64,000 bases of DNA from Streptomyces exfoliatus (GTDB lineage Bacteria; Actinomycetota; Actinomycetes; Streptomycetales; Streptomycetaceae): the NCBI RefSeq assembly GCF_000725545.1, contig NZ_JNZP01000018.1:124001-188000 (forward strand), in the 5' to 3' direction. The position numbers and the translations under genes are program-made. The notes below the pieces were generated by a model. It saw only the letters and a list, made by a program, of their open reading frames with translations. It was not told where the DNA came from and searched no databases. Within the stretch, counting starts at the first letter, position 1, and every line of letters starts with the position of its first letter. Shown piece by piece: positions 36,272 to 44,457 of this stretch.

Positions 36272-38233
36272 TCAGTTCACCTGGATCCACTTCGCCTCGG
36301 ACGGGATGCCCTTGTCGTCGGTGACGAAGAGCATGTACCAGCCGGGCGGGACGAGGGTCCGGTCCTGCGGTACGTCGACGGTGACGGTCATCCCGTCGCG
36401 GCTCTTCGTCAGGCCGAGCGCCACCGAGCGCTGTTCGACGTCCGTGGTGTGGGTGACGGCGCTGGGCCGCATCAGCCGGGCCTTCACGATCCGGCCGGCG
36501 TCCTTGGTCTTGAAGGTGGCGCGGCCGTTCTGGTCGAGTTCCCGTGAGCCCTCGCCGAGGACGGGCCGGTCGTCGCCCGCCTTGTGGAGGTAGGGCGGGG
36601 TGAAGACCTCGATGCGCTGCTCGAAGGTGCCGAGCCGGGTGTTGTCCTTGTCGTCGAAGAGCGGGTCGGAGCCGAAGGTGGCGACCCGGCCGTCGGGCAG
36701 CAGCAGCGCCTCGGAGTGGTAGTTGCGGCCGACGGTGGGTTCGGCGGCCTCGGCGAAGGCGTTGGCCTTCGGGTCGTAGAACTGCGCCTTGAGGATGTCG
36801 CTGCCGCTGCGGCCCCGGTAGTCCTCGGAGCCGCCGGTCGTGAAGACGGTGTCGTCGGGCAGCAGGACGCTGCTGAGGTAGCGGGTGCCCTGCGGGAGCG
36901 CCGGGCCGTCGGTGAAGACGGGGCTCTCCTTGGAGAGGTCGATGATGGAGGTGCGGGCGGTGGACTTGGACGACTCGCCGACGCCGCCGCCGCCGAGGAC
37001 CATGACCTTCTGGTTCTGGACGGGCGGCAGCAGCAGGGAGGCGGAGGTCTCCAGCTGGTCGGGGTCGGTGAGCCCGCCGAGCTTGGTGAAGGAGTTCTTC
37101 TTCAGGTCCCACAGGCCCGGTTCGCGGCCCTTCTCGGCGGGCCCGTAGCCGGCGTTGGAGCCGCTGTAGAGGAGCTTGCCGCCCTTGGTGAGGAAGAGGG
37201 AGGGGTAGGTGGGGAAGTAGCGGAAGGGGCCCTTGGACCACTTCTTGGTCTCGGGGTCGTAGATCTCGTTGTCGCCGGGGACGACGTCGCCGACGTCGTT
37301 GAGCCCGGAGACGGCGAGGACCTTGCCATCCTCCAGGGTGACGAGGGTGGGGTACCAGCGGGCGTCCTTCATGGGGGCGACCGGGATGTACTTCTCGGCC
37401 TTCGGGTCGAACTCGTAGGCGCTCTTGATGCCCTGGAAGTCCTGCTTCTCGGTGGTGAGCTTCTGCGCGAGGCCGTAGACGTCGTCGGCCGCGTCGCCCT
37501 TGAGGCCGACGACCTCGTACTGGGCGGCCTCGGTGGTGAGGGCCTGCGGGCCCTCCTTGCGGGCCTCGACGAAGACGCGTACCTCGGCGGCGGTGACCTT
37601 CGTCTTCCACGGCTTCATCTGGCCGCTCTTGAAGTACGAGATCTCGAACTCGCGCTTGGCCTTGGGGACGGTCACGTCGAACTTGGAGACGTACTCGACG
37701 CCGGAAGGGGAGCGGAAGACGGTGCCCTTCTTGAGGGTGACCGCCTTGTCGGGGCTCTCGTTCTTGACCCGCATGCCGCCGCCGGCCTTCTTGACCTCGC
37801 CGTTGAGGATCTCGTACCGGGCGGTGCCGCCGGCGACGAGCAGCCGGCCGTCGGGCAGCTGGGTGTGGCCGGCGCAGAAGAAGTCCTCGGGGGTGGGGAT
37901 CTTCTTGAAGGTGTTCTTCACCGGGTCCCACAGGACGGTCGTGAAGGTGCCGGCGTCGAAGTTCTTCTGGCTGTTGCCGGAGCCGGCGATGAGCAGCACC
38001 TTGCCGGTGTGCAGGAGAGCCGCGTGGATGGCGTTGACGCTGTACGGGGAGGGGACGTTCACCGGCGCCCAGGAGCCGAAGGCCCGCTTGTAGGCGGGCT
38101 GGGCGATCTTGTACGCGTGGTACTTCTCCTCGGCGAAGGAGACCGCGGCGGGGGCGTTGAGCGCGGCGAGGACGAGGACCGCGCCGCTGCCGAGCAGCGT
38201 CTTCTTGAACTTCTTCGACGGCCGGTAGGCCAT
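36272..38233 (-). CDS. glxA: GlxA mono-copper radical oxidase (galactose-oxidase-like)
   Basis: GlxA is a membrane-associated copper enzyme that oxidises the hyphal-tip glycan made by CslA. The 653-residue protein has an N-terminal anchor or signal (LLGSGAVLVLAALNAPAAVSFA, 13-34), a Kelch-type beta propeller and a C-terminal immunoglobulin-like domain. Expected copper ligands are present: Tyr505-His506 (VGRNYHSEALLLPDGR) and His595 (SAVTHTTD). The cofactor Cys is Cys120 (FFCAGH), and its Tyr partner is probably Tyr181. Trp293 (ARWYPT) matches the stacking Trp. The ATG follows the cslA stop by 3 bases, with GGAGGG upstream, so the two are coupled. Confidence 0.95.
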   Translation of the reverse strand: MAYRPSKKFKKTLLGSGAVLVLAALNAPAAVSFAEEKYHAYKIAQPAYKRAFGSWAPVNVPSPYSVNAIHAALLHTGKVLLIAGSGNSQKNFDAGTFTTVLWDPVKNTFKKIPTPEDFFCAGHTQLPDGRLLVAGGTARYEILNGEVKKAGGGMRVKNESPDKAVTLKKGTVFRSPSGVEYVSKFDVTVPKAKREFEISYFKSGQMKPWKTKVTAAEVRVFVEARKEGPQALTTEAAQYEVVGLKGDAADDVYGLAQKLTTEKQDFQGIKSAYEFDPKAEKYIPVAPMKDARWYPTLVTLEDGKVLAVSGLNDVGDVVPGDNEIYDPETKKWSKGPFRYFPTYPSLFLTKGGKLLYSGSNAGYGPAEKGREPGLWDLKKNSFTKLGGLTDPDQLETSASLLLPPVQNQKVMVLGGGGVGESSKSTARTSIIDLSKESPVFTDGPALPQGTRYLSSVLLPDDTVFTTGGSEDYRGRSGSDILKAQFYDPKANAFAEAAEPTVGRNYHSEALLLPDGRVATFGSDPLFDDKDNTRLGTFEQRIEVFTPPYLHKAGDDRPVLGEGSRELDQNGRATFKTKDAGRIVKARLMRPSAVTHTTDVEQRSVALGLTKSRDGMTVTVDVPQDRTLVPPGWYMLFVTDDKGIPSEAKWIQVN

Positions 38234-38236
38234 GGT

Positions 38237-40051
38237 TCAGTTCCCTCCGGTGGTCGTGGGGGCGGGCGCGGGCGCGGCGGGCGGGAGCGCGGCGGGAAGG
38301 ACACCGACCCCTTCGCGGGCGTCGGCGAGGCCGCGCTTGCGGGCGCGGTCCCTGGCCCGGTCGCGGAGCCGCTGCAGGCGGCGGGCCCGTACCGTCGTCC
38401 AGGCCCAGAGGGAGATCGGGGCGAGGGCGATGACGAGCGCGAGGGCGGCCCAGGTGCGCATGGCGGCGTGGGTGTGGCCGAAGTGCACGGAGGCGGCGAG
38501 GGAGGCGATGAGGATCACGGCCCAGTAGAGGTGGATGCGGAAGGTGAGGACGCGGTCGGGGCTGGCCTCGCCGCCCTTGGGGGTGACGACGAAGCGGCCG
38601 CGGGTCCGCAGGACGGCCGAGCCGAGGGACTTCAGGTAGATGGGCGCGGAGATCGCGGACATCGCCATGCCGGCCAGGCCGCCGGAGCCCTCGGGTTCGT
38701 GGGGCGAGACGTTGTGCCGCCGGTTCCAGAGGTAGAGGCCGATCTGGAGGGCGACGGCGTCGCTGTAGATCATCAGCCACACGGAGGTGGCGACCTGGGT
38801 GCCGGAGGCGCCGAGCCACAGGTAGAGGACGCCGCTGAGGATGCCGAGCAGCCAGTTGATCGCCGTCATCGGGTAGTAGACGAGCATCAGGGTGTAGTTG
38901 AGGAAGCGGCCCGGAGGGGTGCGGAAGGGCGCCTTCCAGTACTGCTTGACGATCGTCTCGTACGTGCCCCGGGACCAGCGCAGCTGCTGGGTGAAGAAGT
39001 CCGTCCAGGAGGCGGGGCCCTCGCCGACCGCGAGGACGTCCGGGGTGTAGACGGAGCGCCAGTAACGGCCGGTCCGCGGGTTCTTCCTGCGGTGCAGTTC
39101 GAAGCCGGTGGCCATGTCCTCGGTGATGGAGTCGCACAGGCCGCCGATCTGCTTGAGGGCGGAGATCCGGACGACGTTGTTCGTGCCGACGAACATGGGC
39201 GCGTGGTAGCGGTTGCCGGCCCGCTGGATGAGCGCGTGGAAGAGGAACTGCTGGGACTCGGCGGCCTTGGTGACGATGTTGGTGTAGTTGCCGTACACCT
39301 GCGGTCCGACGACGAAGGCGATGTCGGGGTCGCGGAAGTAGCCGAGCATCCGCTCCAGGAAGTTCGGGAGCGGGATGTGGTCGGTGTCCACGGAGGCGAA
39401 GTAGTCGTAGTCGTCGCCGTGCATGGCGAGCCAGGCGTTGTAGTTGCCGTGCTTGGTCTTCGCCTTGTGCACGCCCTTCTTCCGGTTCCACTCGGGGACC
39501 CCGGCGCGGGTGAAGTGGCGCACCCCGAGTTCGGCACAGAGCGCCTTGGCCTCGTCGGCGTCGCCCTCGTCGAGGAGCCAGACGTCGAGCGTGCCGTCGT
39601 GGCGCAGCCGGGTGGCGCCTTCGAGGGTGCCGCGGACCATGGAGAGCGGTTCCTTGCCCGGGACGTACGTGGTGAGGAAGGCGACGCGGGTGCCCTTCTC
39701 GGCGTACACGGGTATCGGGTCGCGGGCGACCATGGTGGCGTGGGCGATCGACGTGACGTTCACCAGCATGAAGAGGCAGATGAGTCCGATCGACACGAGC
39801 ATCACGGTGTCGAGGTGGACGAGCCAGCGTTCGTCGCCCTCGCGGACGGTCCAGTGGCTGGGCCAGACGAGATAGGCGAGGAGCAGCGCCGAGAGGACCG
39901 GCGCGAGGCTCATCAGGAGGACGGCTCGTATTCGGTGCGGCTCCTTCGAGAGCAGACTTCGGTACTGCACCGTGTAGGCGGCCGGGTCCGGCTCCGTGAG
40001 CGGACCGGCGAGTCGGCTGTAGGTGTCGTAGTCGTAGCCTCCCGGCCGCAC
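38237..40051 (-). CDS. cslA: CslA cellulose synthase-like glycosyltransferase
   Basis: CslA is a family 2 membrane synthase that makes a beta-glucan at growing hyphal tips and interacts with the polar growth machinery. The 604-residue protein has two N-terminal helices, a cytoplasmic GT-A domain with substrate Asp motifs (WLLDEGDADEA; ASVDTDHIPLP), the catalytic SITEDMATG and the QxxRW motif TQQLRWSRG, then about four to six helices and a basic Ala/Pro tail. The GTG at 40051 is preferred over an ATG at 40102: GGAGG lies 4 bases upstream, and the 17 extra codons have low third-position GC, unlike coding DNA here. Confidence 0.94.
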   Translation of the reverse strand: MRPGGYDYDTYSRLAGPLTEPDPAAYTVQYRSLLSKEPHRIRAVLLMSLAPVLSALLLAYLVWPSHWTVREGDERWLVHLDTVMLVSIGLICLFMLVNVTSIAHATMVARDPIPVYAEKGTRVAFLTTYVPGKEPLSMVRGTLEGATRLRHDGTLDVWLLDEGDADEAKALCAELGVRHFTRAGVPEWNRKKGVHKAKTKHGNYNAWLAMHGDDYDYFASVDTDHIPLPNFLERMLGYFRDPDIAFVVGPQVYGNYTNIVTKAAESQQFLFHALIQRAGNRYHAPMFVGTNNVVRISALKQIGGLCDSITEDMATGFELHRRKNPRTGRYWRSVYTPDVLAVGEGPASWTDFFTQQLRWSRGTYETIVKQYWKAPFRTPPGRFLNYTLMLVYYPMTAINWLLGILSGVLYLWLGASGTQVATSVWLMIYSDAVALQIGLYLWNRRHNVSPHEPEGSGGLAGMAMSAISAPIYLKSLGSAVLRTRGRFVVTPKGGEASPDRVLTFRIHLYWAVILIASLAASVHFGHTHAAMRTWAALALVIALAPISLWAWTTVRARRLQRLRDRARDRARKRGLADAREGVGVLPAALPPAAPAPAPTTTGGN

Positions 40052-40141
40052 GGTGCCTCCAGCTGTCGTCGAACGGGTCGATACCCCAACAAAAGGGGAC
40101 ATCGTTCGGCGTGTCGACTGGAGTAGTCCGAGTGAGCGGTT

Positions 40142-40837
40142 TTACCGGGCGCGGCCGCTCTGCCGCCGCAGTGTGTACGTGACGGCCTTTCGGGCGACCG
40201 GGTTCAGCTCCTCGACGGCCGTCATCAGAGCCCCGAGCTGCTCGAGGGCCGCGAAGGCCGCCTCCGCGCCGGCGGGGTCGACGCCCTCGTACAGTTCGAG
40301 GCCGACGAACGAGGCGGCGACCGCGCGGGCCAGCCCGGCGGGGTCGGTGAACTCGGCGAGCGGGGTCCCCGCGAGGACCCGGACGAGCACCTGCTCGATC
40401 TCGGCGATCCACAGGTCGAGCCCGGCGGCGGTGGCCGGCACGAGCCGGGGGTGCGCCCGCGCCCCGGCGAGCAGCTGCCCGAGGAAGTCGACGTGGCCGG
40501 CCTCGCGCTCCTCGGCGTGCAGCGCGCGCCCGAAGGCGAGCAGCTCGGTGAGGCTCCCGACGGAGCGGAGCCGCTCGCGGTGCCGGGCGACCCGCTGCTC
40601 GGCGCCGTGGCGGCAGGCGGCGGCGAGCAGCTCGTCGACGGACCCGAAGTGGTAGAAGACGAGGGCCTGGTTCACCCCGGCGGTGGTCGCGATGGCGCGC
40701 GCGGAGGCCTTGGCGATGCCCTGCTCGACGAGGGTGCGCAGGGCCCCTTCGAGCAGCTTCTCCCGGGTCTCCCGGGTGCGGGCGTCCTGCGCCGCGCCCT
40801 TGCGGCTCTTCACGTCGCCGCCCGCGTTCCCGCTCAC
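40142..40837 (-). CDS. TetR-family transcriptional regulator
   Basis: This 231-residue repressor has an N-terminal helix-turn-helix (TREKLLEGALRTLVEQGIAKASARAIATTAGVNQALVFYHFGSVDELLAAA). The GTG overlaps the stop of the DUF4166 gene (GTGA at 40834-40837), with AGGAGG 7 bases upstream. It is the last gene of a three-gene operon whose promoter carries two TTTTGAGC-type palindromes, the likely autoregulatory sites. The cslA gene begins 90 bases further on, so read-through control of cslA is possible but unproven. Confidence 0.9.
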   Translation of the reverse strand: MSGNAGGDVKSRKGAAQDARTRETREKLLEGALRTLVEQGIAKASARAIATTAGVNQALVFYHFGSVDELLAAACRHGAEQRVARHRERLRSVGSLTELLAFGRALHAEEREAGHVDFLGQLLAGARAHPRLVPATAAGLDLWIAEIEQVLVRVLAGTPLAEFTDPAGLARAVAASFVGLELYEGVDPAGAEAAFAALEQLGALMTAVEELNPVARKAVTYTLRRQSGRAR

Positions 40838-41517
40838 ACCCGTACCTCCTCGCGCACCGGGCGCAGCCCTGCGCGCACCCCCCGGGATCGTAGGTCCATG
40901 TACTCGGCGGCAAACGATCCCTCGTACCCGAAGACGGGTCCGAAGTACCTGTTGTCCACCCGGACATTGATCCGGAAGCGGCCGGTGCGCTCGTCGAAGG
41001 ACTCGCGGACCTCGGCGCGGCCCCCGAGGAGTTCGGGGACGCGCACGTCCAACGGCCCCTCGCGGAAGCGGTGTTCGCCGGAGGTGATGAGGAGCGAGCC
41101 GTCGTCTTCGGCGGACAGGTGGAGATCGCTGGCGAGGTGCTGGTGGGTGCCGAGGTAGTCGAGGACGCAGTTCCGCTCCGGGCTGTGGACCATGGTCGCG
41201 TCGAAGCGCCGGGGCCCGCCGGGCAGCGCGAAGGTCCGGACGAAGGTGACGGTCTCCCGCCCGTACGAGTCGGTGTACGGCACGTTCTCGATGACGAAGG
41301 GGACGTCCCGGCCGGTACGCGGCAGCAGGATGTTCCGCAGCCCGCCGACGGCGAGGAACGGCTTCACGAACGCCCGGCCGTGCCAGACGCGGTCCATGAC
41401 GCCCCGCCCGACGCACAGCTCGCCGCTCGCGAGCCCCACCGAGAAGCGCCGCTGGAGCTCCGGGTGCAGCCGCCCGAAGGCGTCGTCGCCCATGGCGGTG
41501 CGGAAGATCGAGGTCAC
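40834..41517 (-). CDS. DUF4166 domain protein
   Basis: This 227-residue protein matches DUF4166, recognised by VTSIFRTAMGDDAFGRLHPELQRRFSVGL at the start and VIENVPYTDSYGRETVTFVRTFALPGG later. The domain is often fused to saccharopine-dehydrogenase-like or SRPBCC proteins and has no assigned reaction. The GTG overlaps the stop of the SRPBCC gene, and its own stop overlaps the tetR start, so the three proteins are made as a coupled unit. No signal or membrane helix is visible, so it is presumably cytoplasmic. Confidence 0.85.
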   Translation of the reverse strand: MTSIFRTAMGDDAFGRLHPELQRRFSVGLASGELCVGRGVMDRVWHGRAFVKPFLAVGGLRNILLPRTGRDVPFVIENVPYTDSYGRETVTFVRTFALPGGPRRFDATMVHSPERNCVLDYLGTHQHLASDLHLSAEDDGSLLITSGEHRFREGPLDVRVPELLGGRAEVRESFDERTGRFRINVRVDNRYFGPVFGYEGSFAAEYMDLRSRGVRAGLRPVREEVRV

Positions 41518-42236
41518 GGCTGCTCCAGGGTGGCGAGGAGCCGGGGCTCCCGGGTGCGGGCGGGCGGGACGCGCAGACAGCGCCGGGCCGCGGGGGTCCG
41601 CGACGACGGCGGTACGAGGACGGCGGCGCCGAGCCCGAGGACGGTGAGCGGCAGGGCGGCGAGCGACAGCCCGCCCAGCGGCAGGGAGGCGACGGCCCAG
41701 GGCACGACCACGAGCAGCAGCCGGGCGGCGGCTTCGAGGAGCCAGCGGTCGCGGGAGCGCTCCGGGGTGACGCCCTGTTCGCACCAGAGCCGCAGCCGGT
41801 CGAAGGACCAGGCGGTGGCCCAGCCCATCAGGGGCCGGAAGAGGAGCCGGTCGGCGGCGCGGCCGAAGCGCCCCCAGCGCGGCCGGTAGTCGTAACCGGT
41901 GAGGAAGCGGATGCCGTCGGGGGTGGGGACGTACCGCCAGTAGCCGCTGCCCTCGGCGAGGAGCGAGAGCGGATGGCCGGAGAAGAAGCGGAGGGCGGAG
42001 ACCCGGTCGCCGCCGGCCCGGTGGCGCTCCCCCGCGGAGACACCGGTGCCGGCGACGGTCAGGAAGGGCAGGACGCGGGTCGCGTACCGGAAGCGCCGGG
42101 GCTCGCCCTCGGCGCCCGGCAGGTAGGCGATCTCGGTGAACCGCAGGTCCCACCGCTGGTGGAGGTCGGGTTCCTGGCTGCGTTCCCAGAGCGTCTCCAG
42201 GTCCGTGCGGACGGTCGTCTCGATGTAGAGACCCAT
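41514..42236 (-). CDS. SRPBCC-type lipid/ligand-binding protein with membrane tail
   Basis: This 240-residue protein starts with a START-like SRPBCC domain (MGLYIETTVRTDLETLWERSQEPDLHQRWDLRFTEIAYLP). The C-terminal part contains one or two hydrophobic helices (LLEAAARLLLVVVPWAVASLPLGG, LAALPLTVLGLGAAVLVPP), so it is probably membrane bound. Hydrophobic ligand handling is inferred from the fold. It is the first gene of the SRPBCC-DUF4166-TetR operon. The two palindromes lie 25 to 90 bases upstream of its ATG. Confidence 0.8.
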   Translation of the reverse strand: MGLYIETTVRTDLETLWERSQEPDLHQRWDLRFTEIAYLPGAEGEPRRFRYATRVLPFLTVAGTGVSAGERHRAGGDRVSALRFFSGHPLSLLAEGSGYWRYVPTPDGIRFLTGYDYRPRWGRFGRAADRLLFRPLMGWATAWSFDRLRLWCEQGVTPERSRDRWLLEAAARLLLVVVPWAVASLPLGGLSLAALPLTVLGLGAAVLVPPSSRTPAARRCLRVPPARTREPRLLATLEQP

Positions 42237-42260
42237 GGACGTCCCCCACTCATCCAGGGC

Positions 42261-42280
42261 TTTTGAGCGAGTGCTCAAAA
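42261..42280. promoter_or_regulatory. TetR operator 1
   Basis: TTTTGAGC-GAGT-GCTCAAAA is a 20-base palindrome with perfect 8-base arms, 24 bases upstream of the SRPBCC gene start. It is a typical TetR operator, probably for the regulator encoded at the end of this operon. Confidence 0.7.
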
Positions 42281-42305
42281 CTGCCCCGCCGCTGAAGGTA
42301 GCCGA

Positions 42306-42325
42306 TTTTGAGCAGTCGCTCAACC
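42306..42325. promoter_or_regulatory. TetR operator 2
   Basis: TTTTGAGC-AGTC-GCTCAACC is a second copy with perfect 6-base arms, 45 bases centre to centre from the first. Confidence 0.65.
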
Positions 42326-42345
42326 ACCTGACGACGGCCCGGACG

Positions 42346-42388
42346 ACGAGAAGCCCCCGGCCCTTGATCAGGACCGGGGGCTTCTCGT
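42346..42388. terminator. Terminator after the thiamine-binding gene
   Basis: A 15-bp perfect stem (ACGAGAAGCCCCCGG and complement) with a 13-base loop lies directly after the gene at 42405 (minus strand). Confidence 0.8.
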
Positions 42389-42404
42389 ACGAAGGGGGGT
42401 GGCG

Positions 42405-42698
42405 TCAGGCGCCGAGGTGGCGCTCCACCGTCTCGACCTTCGAGGTCAGACCGTCCGTCACACCCGGGCGGATGTCGGCCTTGAGGACCAGGGAGACGCG
42501 GGGCGCCCGCGCCTCCACGGCGGCGACGGCGCGCTTCACGACGTCCATGACCTCGTCCCACTCGCCCTCGATGGAGGTGAACATCGCGTCGGTGCGGTTC
42601 GGGAGGCCGGACTCGCGGACGACCCGGACGGCGTCGGCGACGTACTCGCCGACCTCCTCCCCCACGCCCAGCGGTGTGACCGAGAACGCGACGATCAC
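42405..42698 (-). CDS. MTH1187/YkoF-like thiamine-binding protein
   Basis: This 97-residue cytoplasmic protein begins [27 protein letters not shown] and has [24 protein letters not shown], the pattern of the MTH1187 (UPF0045) family. Members bind thiamine or related compounds. GTG 42698 overlaps the DUF3817 stop (GTGA at 42695-42698), so the two are coupled. The gene ends at a strong terminator. Confidence 0.87.
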   Translation of the reverse strand: MIVAFSVTPLGVGEEVGEYVADAVRVVRESGLPNRTDAMFTSIEGEWDEVMDVVKRAVAAVEARAPRVSLVLKADIRPGVTDGLTSKVETVERHLGA

Positions 42699-43048
42699 GC
42701 CTTCACGCCCTCGGCGCGGGCGCGGGAGGCGATGACCGCGTCGGCGGCCTCGCGCTTCAGCTTCCGCTCGGCGTAGAAGCCGCCGAAGGGCAGCACCGAG
42801 AGGACGAAGTAGAGCGCGGCGGTGCCGAAGCTCCACTTGGTGCGGTTCCAGGCGTCCAGCCAGAAGAGGACGTACAGGATGAACAGCACGCCGTGGACCG
42901 CGCCCATGACCGGCACCGCGTTGAAGTCCGTCGTCCGCTTGAGCACCGAGCAGACCAGCAGGAGCAGGAAGGAGACGGCCTCCGGCGCGGAGACGAGCCG
43001 GAGCCGGTGGAGGGAGGAAGCGGTCTTGATGTCCACGGAGGGGGTCAC
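42695..43048 (-). CDS. DUF3817 membrane protein (second copy)
   Basis: This 117-residue protein has about three membrane helices and the family motif [52 protein letters not shown]. It is a paralogue of the protein at 34153-34485 but sits with a thiamine-binding gene instead of a MarR gene. The start is uncertain: GTG 43048 is taken, and a GTG five codons in (VDIKTASS) is possible. A near-palindrome (CGTTCGATCGAGCG, 43052-43065) lies just upstream. Confidence 0.86.
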   Translation of the reverse strand: MTPSVDIKTASSLHRLRLVSAPEAVSFLLLLVCSVLKRTTDFNAVPVMGAVHGVLFILYVLFWLDAWNRTKWSFGTAALYFVLSVLPFGGFYAERKLKREAADAVIASRARAEGVKA

Positions 43049-43140
43049 CTTCGTTCGATCGAGCGACGGGCTCTGTGACGGGATCTTGTGAACGGATGCA
43101 CAAGGGCCTGCCCATTGTGCACGGCGACTTTGCTGTCTCT

Positions 43141-43169
43141 TTATCCGGGTCCCCAGTACCTTCTACCGG
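43141..43169 (+). promoter_or_regulatory. Promoter of the AIM24 operon
   Basis: TTATCC (43141-43146) and TACCGG (43164-43169) have a 17-base spacer. The -10 ends 5 bases before the ATG at 43175, so the message is probably leaderless. Confidence 0.5.
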
Positions 43170-43174
43170 TGGCA

Positions 43175-43807
43175 ATGTTCCGGCTCCAAGGCAGCAAAGT
43201 GCTCGCCGTCTCCCTGACAGGCGACGCCGTCAAGGCGAAGAACGGCTCGATGGTCGCCTACGACGGCCAGATGGCGTTCAAGAAGATGAGCGGCGGCGGT
43301 GAGGGCCTGCGCGGCATGGTCACCCGCCGGCTCACCGGCGAGCAGATGGAGGTGATGGAGGTGCGCGGCCAGGGGACCTGCTGGTTCGCCGACCGGGCCT
43401 CCGAGATCAACCTCGTTTCCCTGCACGGCGACAAGCTCTGGGTCGAGGCGAGCAACCTGCTCTGCACCGACGCGGGCCTGCGCACCGGCACGACCTTCAC
43501 CGGCATGCGCGGCGGCGCCACCGGCAACGGCCTGTTCACGACCACGGTCGAGGGCACGGGCCAGGCGGCGATCATGTCCGACGGCCCGGCGGTCGTGCTG
43601 CGGGTGACCCCGCAGTACCCGCTCCAGGTCGACCCCGGCGCGTACATCGCCCACCAGGGCAACCTCCAGCAGCACTTCCAGTCGGGTGTGACCTTCCGCA
43701 CCCTCATGGGCGAGGGCGGCGGCGAGGCCTTCCAGATCCGCTTCGAGGGAGACGGCCTGGTGTACGTCCAGCCCAGCGAGCGGAACACGATCGGGGGCGA
43801 CGTCTGA
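43175..43807 (+). CDS. AIM24-family protein 1
   Basis: This 210-residue protein has the AIM24 (TRAP-like, DUF124) beta-helical fold, recognised by repeated short beta units such as [52 protein letters not shown] and the ending [20 protein letters not shown]. It has no signal peptide or membrane helix. The biochemical role of bacterial AIM24 proteins is not established. ATG 43175 is preferred over the upstream in-frame start because a -10 box lies 5 bases before it. The stop overlaps the next AIM24 gene (TGATG). Confidence 0.88.
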   Translation: MFRLQGSKVLAVSLTGDAVKAKNGSMVAYDGQMAFKKMSGGGEGLRGMVTRRLTGEQMEVMEVRGQGTCWFADRASEINLVSLHGDKLWVEASNLLCTDAGLRTGTTFTGMRGGATGNGLFTTTVEGTGQAAIMSDGPAVVLRVTPQYPLQVDPGAYIAHQGNLQQHFQSGVTFRTLMGEGGGEAFQIRFEGDGLVYVQPSERNTIGGDV

Positions 43808-44457
43808 TGCCGTTCCGCGAGATCAACTCGAAGATGGTCGAGGCGACCGTCATCCCCGGGCAGCGGATGTTCAGCCAGCGCGGCGCGATGCTGGCGTACC
43901 GCGGCGACGTCACATTCACGCCGAACATGGCGGGCGGTCAGGGCGGCCTGATGTCGATGATCGGCCGCCGGGTGGCCGGCGAGGCGACTCCCCTGATGAC
44001 CGTCGAGGGCAACGGCACGGTGATGTTCGGGCACGGCGGCCACCACATCCAGGTGATCGGCCTGACGGGCGACACCCTGTACGTGGAGGCCGACCGGCTG
44101 CTCGCCTTCGACGGCACCCTGGAGCAGGGCACGATGTTCATGGGCTCGCAGGGCGGGGTCATGGGCATGGTCCGCGGCCAGGTGACCGGGCAGGGCCTCT
44201 TCACCACGACCCTGAAGGGCCACGGCGCGGTGGCCGTCATGGCGCACGGCGGGGTCATCGAACTGCCGATCACCCCGGGCCGCCCGGTGCACGTCGACCC
44301 GCAGGCGTACGTGGCCCACCACGGCGACGTGCGGAACAAGCTCTCCACCGCGCTCGGCTGGCGCGACATGGTGGGGCGCGGCTCGGGCGAGGCGTTCCAG
44401 CTGGAGCTGAGCGGCAGCGGAGCGGTGTACGTCCAGGCCTCGGAGGAGAAGCTGTGA
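43807..44457 (+). CDS. AIM24-family protein 2
   Basis: This 216-residue paralogue of the preceding protein has Gly-rich beta repeats (MFSQRGAMLAYRGDVTF, GQGLFTTTLKGHGAVAVMAHG) and the ending GEAFQLELSGSGAVYVQASEEKL. The ATG shares a base with the first gene's stop. Its own stop overlaps the third gene's GTG. Tight coupling of three paralogues suggests a hetero-oligomer. Confidence 0.88.
   Translation: MPFREINSKMVEATVIPGQRMFSQRGAMLAYRGDVTFTPNMAGGQGGLMSMIGRRVAGEATPLMTVEGNGTVMFGHGGHHIQVIGLTGDTLYVEADRLLAFDGTLEQGTMFMGSQGGVMGMVRGQVTGQGLFTTTLKGHGAVAVMAHGGVIELPITPGRPVHVDPQAYVAHHGDVRNKLSTALGWRDMVGRGSGEAFQLELSGSGAVYVQASEEKL

Noticed and set aside
40052..40102. N-terminal extension of cslA to the ATG at 40102
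   Set aside because: These 17 codons have many A/T third positions and no ribosome site upstream, while GTG 40051 has GGAGG 4 bases before it.
36584..40126. A 1180-codon plus-strand open frame
   Set aside because: It is antisense to glxA and cslA. The Gly/Val/Leu/Glu-rich content is typical of reverse-strand reading of Streptomyces genes.
35070..40967. A 1965-codon open frame on the minus strand
   Set aside because: It runs in the wrong frame through glxA and cslA and antisense to the GH6 gene; its protein is Arg/Pro/Ala-rich shadow sequence caused by high GC. The real genes there have clear family motifs.
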